DNA of 64,000 nt from CAYSLA01 sp964431685 (GTDB taxonomy: Bacteria; Armatimonadota; UBA5829). The notes beneath the pieces were generated by a model. That model saw only the letters and a list, made by a program, of their open reading frames with translations. It did no database searches and was not told the origin of the DNA. The translations under genes were made by a program, and so were the position numbers. The stretch spans positions 1-64,000 of the forward strand of contig CAYSLA010000001.1 of NCBI GenBank assembly GCA_964431685.1, written 5' to 3'. Below, one piece after another: positions 59,393-64,000 of the stretch (positions are counted from its first letter, which is position 1; the number at the start of each line of letters is the position of its first letter).

Positions 59393-61102
59393 TTACACAA
59401 CCGGCAACGCAGGCTCCATCTCGGTAATCGGACAGCCATACGCGGTCTTCGGATACGCGTTTGCACGCTGATCGACCATCACCTGCAGAAGCGCCGGTTC
59501 GTCGGGGTGCTTCCACAGCAGTTCCAGCCCTCGGCTGACTTCTTCTTCATACCTAACAGTCGCAGAGGGTATTCCGTACCCTTGTGCAACTCTTGCGAAG
59601 TCCGGAGCGCTGTATCCAATCACGGTGGATTGGCATCGATTCTCAAAGTAACTCTCCTGGAACTGCCTGACCATTCCAAGGCAACCGTTATTCAGCACGA
59701 CCATCTTAATGGGCAGCCCGTGGTGCGCCACACTCTGAAGCTCCTGTATGTTGCACTGAAATCCGCCGTCTCCTGCGATCATGACCACCGGCTCACACGG
59801 ACTCACACACGACACCCCAATAGCGGCTGGGAGGGAAAAGCCCATTGAGCCCATCCCCCCAGAAGAGATGAATCTCTGTTTCGCTCCAACCTCCAATGAC
59901 TGCGCAGCCCACATCTGGTTCTGCCCAACATCCACAACGTAAGCGGCGGCGTGCCGGGACACCTCTGAGAGCTGATGCATAAACACGTTTGGGTTGATGC
60001 CGTCGGTCTTTAGTTCTACTGTGTCGGGATAGGTGTGCCTGAGACCGGCGATCTCATCGAGCCAGTCCTTACGGTTCACGAAGCCGTGAGGGTGGGCTGC
60101 TGCGACTGCTTGCGTCAGGAAGTCCTTTAGATCGCATATCACCGCGCGGCACCCGCCCACCCTGTTGTTGGTTTCTGGCTCATCACAGTCCACGTGGTAG
60201 ATTATGCGATCTGCCTTGAATGATGCAATGTCTGAACCCGTCTGCCGAACATCCAAACGGCTTCCCAGAACGAGAATGAAATCCGACTTTCCGAGAGCAA
60301 GGTTGGCCCAGCGATTCCCATACGTGCCGATGAGCCCGGCACGCAGCGGGTCGTCGTGCGCAAGGGCGTCAACGGCCATCAGCGAGTTCACCACCGGAAC
60401 TCCCGTCATCTCAGCGAAGAGACGCAATTCAGCGGCGGCTCGCGAGGACCTTACACCACCGCCGGCAAGCACCAGCGGCCGACGTGACTTACGCAAAGAA
60501 CATAGCACATCGTCAACTGCTGTATGATCTACTTCTCTGCCGGACTTGCATCGAACAGGCGCAGGCTCCACCGAAACGTCACGCGTCTGCATCCTCTGCA
60601 CATCCATCGGCACGTCGAGCAACACGGGACCCGGACGACCGCTGCGTGCGGTCTCAAACGCCTTGCGGAGCAATTCCGGTATCTCATCGGCTGATCGTGC
60701 CTGCCACGCAGCCTTGGTTATGGGACGTGCCATCGAGACTATATCTGTCTCTTGAAACCCCATCTGTCTGACTGGTCGGTCGCCTTTGAGTTCGTAGGTA
60801 TTGACCTGTCCAGTGATGAAGACAGCCGGCGACGAGTCGAAATAGCAGCTTCCTATCCCAGTGAGGAGATTGACCGCGCCCGGTCCGCTCGTGGCCATCG
60901 CGACTCCCGGTACTCCGGTCATTCTGCCATAGGCGTCGGCGGCAAAAGCCGCGGACTGCTCGTGGTGCAGACTCACGATCCGAACGGCATCACGTTGATG
61001 CAGGGAGTCAAGCATGTGTGTAATCATGCCCCCAACCATCTCAAAGACGTGGGTTACGCCCTGCGCCACCAGGAAGTCTGCTATGTAGTCAGAAGCTTTC
61101 AA
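59393..61102 (-). CDS. Thiamine-pyrophosphate enzyme of the acetolactate-synthase type in a glycan cluster
   Basis: A TPP-dependent enzyme of 569 residues. It has the N-terminal Pyr domain (VFEMVGGMITHMLDSL, HHEQSAAFAADAYGRMTG), a central domain (GGGVRSSRAAAELRLFAEM) and the TPP-binding PP domain (IAGDGGFQCNIQELQSVAHH, LNNGCLGMVRQFQESYF). It resembles IlvB, but no small subunit or ilv genes are near. The TTG start overlaps the stop of a nucleotide-sugar epimerase. Related enzymes occur in surface-polysaccharide loci, where they may modify a sugar or make an acyl donor. The exact reaction is unknown. Confidence 0.85.
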   Translation of the reverse strand: MKASDYIADFLVAQGVTHVFEMVGGMITHMLDSLHQRDAVRIVSLHHEQSAAFAADAYGRMTGVPGVAMATSGPGAVNLLTGIGSCYFDSSPAVFITGQVNTYELKGDRPVRQMGFQETDIVSMARPITKAAWQARSADEIPELLRKAFETARSGRPGPVLLDVPMDVQRMQTRDVSVEPAPVRCKSGREVDHTAVDDVLCSLRKSRRPLVLAGGGVRSSRAAAELRLFAEMTGVPVVNSLMAVDALAHDDPLRAGLIGTYGNRWANLALGKSDFILVLGSRLDVRQTGSDIASFKADRIIYHVDCDEPETNNRVGGCRAVICDLKDFLTQAVAAAHPHGFVNRKDWLDEIAGLRHTYPDTVELKTDGINPNVFMHQLSEVSRHAAAYVVDVGQNQMWAAQSLEVGAKQRFISSGGMGSMGFSLPAAIGVSCVSPCEPVVMIAGDGGFQCNIQELQSVAHHGLPIKMVVLNNGCLGMVRQFQESYFENRCQSTVIGYSAPDFARVAQGYGIPSATVRYEEEVSRGLELLWKHPDEPALLQVMVDQRANAYPKTAYGCPITEMEPALPVV

Positions 61103-62208
61103 GCTGCTCTTCCTGTCGTTTCAGAGGATAGACGCGATTCCAGATGGAAGTCCAGACTGCGGCGGATGGCTTCGTCAATCTCGACTGTCTGCAGAAGTCC
61201 CAACTCGGACCGTGCCCGCTCTACTGATGGAACGTAGCGGTCCGCTGAGAGTCCGCGTGCAGACTTCTCCGCAACGATCCCGCAATTGCCCGACAAGAGT
61301 GTCGGGCCTATCACCACATTTTCCGCCAAACCAGCCTCTCTCGCTACGGTCCGTGCCAACGTCTCTATTGAGATTGGACGATCCGAGCCCACGTTGTACG
61401 CGCGACCGCACCTCCCACGAAACAGGATGGTCCAGAGCCACACCGTCAGGTCCGACGCGTACAGATACGAGCGGACCGGGGTGCCATCCCCCTGGACAAC
61501 AATCGGGCCGCCGATCACGGCGTCACGCATGAAACTCGCTGCGGCGAACGGTCTGTCCAGAGATAGATGCGGACCGACAAACGAGAAACACCGCGCCACC
61601 TTGATATCAAGGCCGTAGGAGCTCGCATACATGCCGCACAAGGCCTCCGCGGCGCGTTTTCCGTGTGCGTACGCGCACTGGGCATCCAGAGGGTCAGGAG
61701 CGCCGACGAAGTCTTCTTCAACTTGCTCCACTTCACGAGGCTGCGCTCCGTATACCGCTCCGCTACTGACAAACAGGAACTTGCGCACTCCACACATATT
61801 AGCGAAATCAAGGACTCTCCGCGTCCCCAGAGCAATTGTATCGAACGTCGCGACCGGAAACTGCCTGCACCGGCAAATATCAACTTCGGCGGCCGCGTGG
61901 ATAAGATGACTGCAGCCGTCTCGTGGAAACTCAAAGTCACGCACGTCTCCTCGCACAAAAGTAAGCGCAGGGTTTTTCGCAAGCTCAGGGCACTTTGAGG
62001 CGAACGTCTCGGGACTTCGGCTCAAGACCAGTGCCCGAGCATTCAGGCCAAACTCGTCGTTCGCCCGAACAAAACTACCCAGCAACCATCTTCCGAAAAA
62101 CCCGGTGCCACCCGTTATGAAGAGCGTTTCACCGCGTATTTCCTCCCACAGATTGCGCGTTTGCGAGATTATGTTTGCCAGGTCGTCCTCGACCACACGA
62201 TTAGTCAA
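61099..62208 (-). CDS. NAD-dependent nucleotide-sugar epimerase/dehydratase
   Basis: An extended short-chain dehydrogenase of 369 residues. The Rossmann motif is FITGGTGFFGRWLLGSF. The catalytic parts are FVSSGAVYG and YAHGKRAAEALC (Tyr-x3-Lys), and late substrate-domain motifs are GTPVRSYLYASDL and YNVGSDRPISI. It probably acts on an NDP-sugar for surface glycan synthesis. TTG 62208 has GGGAG about 10 bases upstream. A promoter (62267-62295) and a palindrome (62241-62257) lie just before it. Confidence 0.88.
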   Translation of the reverse strand: MTNRVVEDDLANIISQTRNLWEEIRGETLFITGGTGFFGRWLLGSFVRANDEFGLNARALVLSRSPETFASKCPELAKNPALTFVRGDVRDFEFPRDGCSHLIHAAAEVDICRCRQFPVATFDTIALGTRRVLDFANMCGVRKFLFVSSGAVYGAQPREVEQVEEDFVGAPDPLDAQCAYAHGKRAAEALCGMYASSYGLDIKVARCFSFVGPHLSLDRPFAAASFMRDAVIGGPIVVQGDGTPVRSYLYASDLTVWLWTILFRGRCGRAYNVGSDRPISIETLARTVAREAGLAENVVIGPTLLSGNCGIVAEKSARGLSADRYVPSVERARSELGLLQTVEIDEAIRRSLDFHLESRLSSETTGRAA

Positions 62209-62240
62209 TACTGATGGCTCCCGTTAGGTTTGATTATCCT

Positions 62241-62257
62241 GCGCACTGCCAGTGCGC
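62241..62257. promoter_or_regulatory. Palindrome GCGCACT-GCC-AGTGCGC before the epimerase gene
   Basis: Perfect 7-base arms around a 3-base centre. It lies near the predicted start of the leftward glycan transcript, between its promoter and start codon. It could be an operator for a dimeric repressor or a leader hairpin. Confidence 0.5.
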
Positions 62258-62266
62258 TACTAATGT

Positions 62267-62295
62267 ATTATCGTCCGTGTACAGTGATTTGGCAA
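62267..62295 (-). promoter_or_regulatory. Promoter for the leftward epimerase-TPP enzyme operon
   Basis: On the minus strand: TTGCCA (62290-62295), 17-base spacer, GATAAT (62267-62272). The -35 box is part of the inverted repeat at 62289-62325. Confidence 0.55.
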
Positions 62296-62325
62296 GGGCA
62301 TTTTCCGTACTGCCCGAGTTGCCAA
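62289..62325. repeat. Imperfect inverted repeat in the divergent glycan promoter region
   Basis: TTGGCAA (62289-62295) is inverted as TTGCCAA (62319-62325), with GGGCA/TGCCC pairs inside. It covers the -35 box of the leftward promoter and lies about 70 bases before gmd, so it may be a shared regulatory site. No clear rightward promoter was found. Confidence 0.45.
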
Positions 62326-62394
62326 GTCTGCTAAAGACTAACGTCCATTCAGTCGATAGTTCTCTAGGCACACCACAGCGCGAAGGAGCACATT

Positions 62395-63432
62395 ATGAAG
62401 CGAGCACTCATAACCGGCATTACCGGCCAGGACGGTGCGTACCTGTCTGAGTTTCTTCTTGACAAAGGTTACGAAGTGCACGGCATCGTACGCAGATGCT
62501 CCCTCTTCAATACCGACAGGCTGGAACACCTCTTTCAAGACACTCACGAAACCGGCCGAACGTTCATTCTTCACTACGGCGACATGGCCGACGGGACTTC
62601 GCTGCGCCGTATAATCGACACGGTTAACCCCGATGAGGTCTACAACCTCGCCGCGCAATCCCATGTGCGCGTGAGTTTTGACCAATCAGAATACACAGCC
62701 GACGTCGTAGCGACAGGTGCGTTGAGGCTACTCGAAGCAATCCGTGATCACATTCGGTTCACGTCTCGTGAGGTACGAGTGTACCAGGCATCGTCATCGG
62801 AGATGTTTGGATCGGCCCCGCCGCCGCAAAGCGAGACTACGGCGTTTCACCCGCGCAGCCCGTATGCGGTCGCCAAGACTGCTGCACATTACTTCGCTGT
62901 CAACTACCGTGAGGCATACGGTATGTTTGTCTCAAACGGCATTCTCTTCAACCACGAATCCCCCAGGCGCGGGGAGACGTTTGTGAGCCGCAAGATCACC
63001 CGTGCCGTCGGCCGCATCAAGATGGGCCTGCAAGACAAGCTGTTCATGGGCAACACGGGCGCCCGAAGAGATTGGGGATATGCTGGAGACTACGTGGAAG
63101 CTATGTGGCTGATGTTGCAGCATCATTCTCCCGATGATTATGTAATAGCTACGGGTGAAAGTCATACGGTCACAGAACTGCTGGATGAGGCGTTCGGCTA
63201 TGTCGGCCTTGACTGGCGGAGCCTTGTGGAGATTGATCCGCGCTACTACAGACCCGCTGAAGTCGATCACCTCTGCGGTACCGCCCAGAAAGCCAGGGAT
63301 GTCCTGGGCTGGAAACCGCGAACCGGATTTCGCGAACTGGTGCGGATGATGGTGGATCACGATATGGAAATAGCCAGCAGAGAATGGGTCTTGAAGAACG
63401 CGGGGCACGAGTCCAGCGTGCGAGCCGCCTGA
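62395..63432 (+). CDS. gmd: GDP-mannose 4,6-dehydratase
   Basis: A protein of 345 residues that converts GDP-mannose to GDP-4-keto-6-deoxymannose. Motifs are [19 protein letters not shown] (NADP site), [25 protein letters not shown], the [11 protein letters not shown] catalytic Tyr/Lys and [23 protein letters not shown] lies before ATG 62395. The next gene finishes the pathway to GDP-L-fucose. Confidence 0.97.
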   Translation: MKRALITGITGQDGAYLSEFLLDKGYEVHGIVRRCSLFNTDRLEHLFQDTHETGRTFILHYGDMADGTSLRRIIDTVNPDEVYNLAAQSHVRVSFDQSEYTADVVATGALRLLEAIRDHIRFTSREVRVYQASSSEMFGSAPPPQSETTAFHPRSPYAVAKTAAHYFAVNYREAYGMFVSNGILFNHESPRRGETFVSRKITRAVGRIKMGLQDKLFMGNTGARRDWGYAGDYVEAMWLMLQHHSPDDYVIATGESHTVTELLDEAFGYVGLDWRSLVEIDPRYYRPAEVDHLCGTAQKARDVLGWKPRTGFRELVRMMVDHDMEIASREWVLKNAGHESSVRAA

Positions 63433-63453
63433 GGCTTAGAGGAGAGAATGCGC

Positions 63454-64000
63454 ATGAGAGTTCTGCTAACTGGTGGAAACGGACTGCTTGGGTCGGCAAT
63501 ACGAAGACTGGCGCCCGTGCTGACCCCGGAGAACGAACTTCTCTCACCGTCACGCCCCGAGGTAGACCTCTTGTGCGTTGACTCGGTCGAGGGATTCGTC
63601 AGAGTGACCAGGCCGGACGCGGTGATACACTGCGCCGGGAAGGTTGGCGGCATCCTTGCCAATGTCAACGATCCGGTGGGCTACCTCTTTGAAAACACCC
63701 AGTTGAACCTGAATGTAATCCGCACCTGCGCCCGGGTAGGCGTCCGCAAGCTAGCCTACATCGGAAGCTCGTGCATGTACCCTAAGGACCTCAACAGACC
63801 ACTCGCCGAGAATGATCTTCTCGACGGAAGACCCGAACCAACCAACGAAGGGTACGCCCTGGCAAAGATAGTCGGCGCGAAGCTATGCGAATACTACGCA
63901 AGGCAGCACGGGCTGCACTATCGGACACTGATACCCTGCAACCTTTACGGCCCGGGGGAGAGGTTCGACGCAGTAAGAAGCCATCTGGTTGCGGCATCCC
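63454..64000 (+). CDS. fcl: GDP-L-fucose synthase (partial, runs off the window)
   Basis: The first 182 residues of an epimerase/reductase making GDP-L-fucose from the gmd product. It has LLTGGNGLLGSAI, the IGSSCMYPKD motif, YALAKIVGAKL with the catalytic Tyr/Lys pair, and IPCNLYGPGERFD. GGAGAG is 7 bases before ATG 63454, 21 bases after the gmd stop. No stop occurs before the window edge, so the gene continues to the right. Confidence 0.95.
   Translation, partial: MRVLLTGGNGLLGSAIRRLAPVLTPENELLSPSRPEVDLLCVDSVEGFVRVTRPDAVIHCAGKVGGILANVNDPVGYLFENTQLNLNVIRTCARVGVRKLAYIGSSCMYPKDLNRPLAENDLLDGRPEPTNEGYALAKIVGAKLCEYYARQHGLHYRTLIPCNLYGPGERFDAVRSHLVAAS

Noticed and set aside
59393..61102. Call as biosynthetic acetolactate synthase IlvB
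   Set aside because: There is no regulatory subunit or ilv/leu neighbour, and the gene is translationally coupled to a nucleotide-sugar enzyme.

Overview
The window is a scaffold of bacterial chromosome, probably from a metagenome or single-cell assembly. It has three runs of exactly 100 N, each inside a gene. It carries about 57 protein genes, one tRNA and two copies of a small mobile repeat. No rRNA, CRISPR array, prophage or autonomous transposase was seen. The organism looks like an anaerobic or microaerobic member of the Gram-positive-like (Terrabacteria) side of the tree, for example Armatimonadota or a Firmicutes relative. The reasons are the yggS-sepF-proC-divIVA cell-division cluster, a SigH-type sigma factor, a PgpH-type HD phosphohydrolase and the siroheme-dependent (Ahb) heme pathway. 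The phylum cannot be fixed from the sequence alone. TTG is often the likely start codon (rpsU, hemW, galE, the kinase and others), and clear sigma-70-type promoters with 17-18 base spacers are common.

Layout: 0-4.5 kb holds a ferredoxin-nitroreductase and a large secreted C10 peptidase with five Ig-like repeats. 4.6-10.3 kb is a rightward housekeeping run (HIT protein, rpsU, pgpH, ybeY, a kinase-phosphatase fusion, a CBS-domain transporter). 10.3-15.9 kb is transcribed leftward. It contains a secreted protein and then an operon of degenerate ComEC-like metallo-beta-lactamase, DUF3006, degenerate CheB-like protein, PilB ATPase and RlmN. 16.1-26.9 kb is a tight rightward cluster: nnrDE, four FHA-domain proteins, a VWA protein, a PP2C phosphatase, a Ser/Thr kinase and a glycoside-hydrolase-like secreted protein. 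This looks like a self-contained phosphothreonine signalling module. 27.0-29.7 kb is galE and a TGS-less thrS.

30.4-38.8 kb is a tetrapyrrole cluster. Rightward are ahbD, two siroheme decarboxylase subunits, ahbC, cobA/hemD and hemB. Leftward are hemL, hemC and sirC. Together they cover nearly all steps from glutamate-1-semialdehyde through siroheme to heme, except hemA and a siroheme ferrochelatase. 39-44 kb holds a polyprenyl synthase, an OFA-type transporter, small envelope proteins, a receiver-only response regulator and a PpiC foldase. 44.3-48.2 kb is the division cluster with a CPBP protease. 48.4-54.0 kb holds sugar-related genes (PIG-L deacetylase, aldolase-like protein, PfkB kinase), tRNA-Val(GAC), hemW, trxB and a glutaredoxin. 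54.2-59.3 kb holds a DRE-TIM enzyme fused to a Cache-like domain, sigH, a membrane sensor with a MITE in its leader, and a UPF0210/ACT pair. 59.4-64 kb starts a surface-glycan cluster (TPP enzyme, nucleotide-sugar epimerase, gmd, GDP-fucose synthase) that runs off the right edge.

The main items for follow-up are the FHA/VWA/PP2C/kinase module with shared N-terminal threonine motifs, two catalytically broken proteins next to the pilus ATPase, the DRE-TIM-Cache fusion, and a non-autonomous IS66-like element with intact 8-base target duplications.
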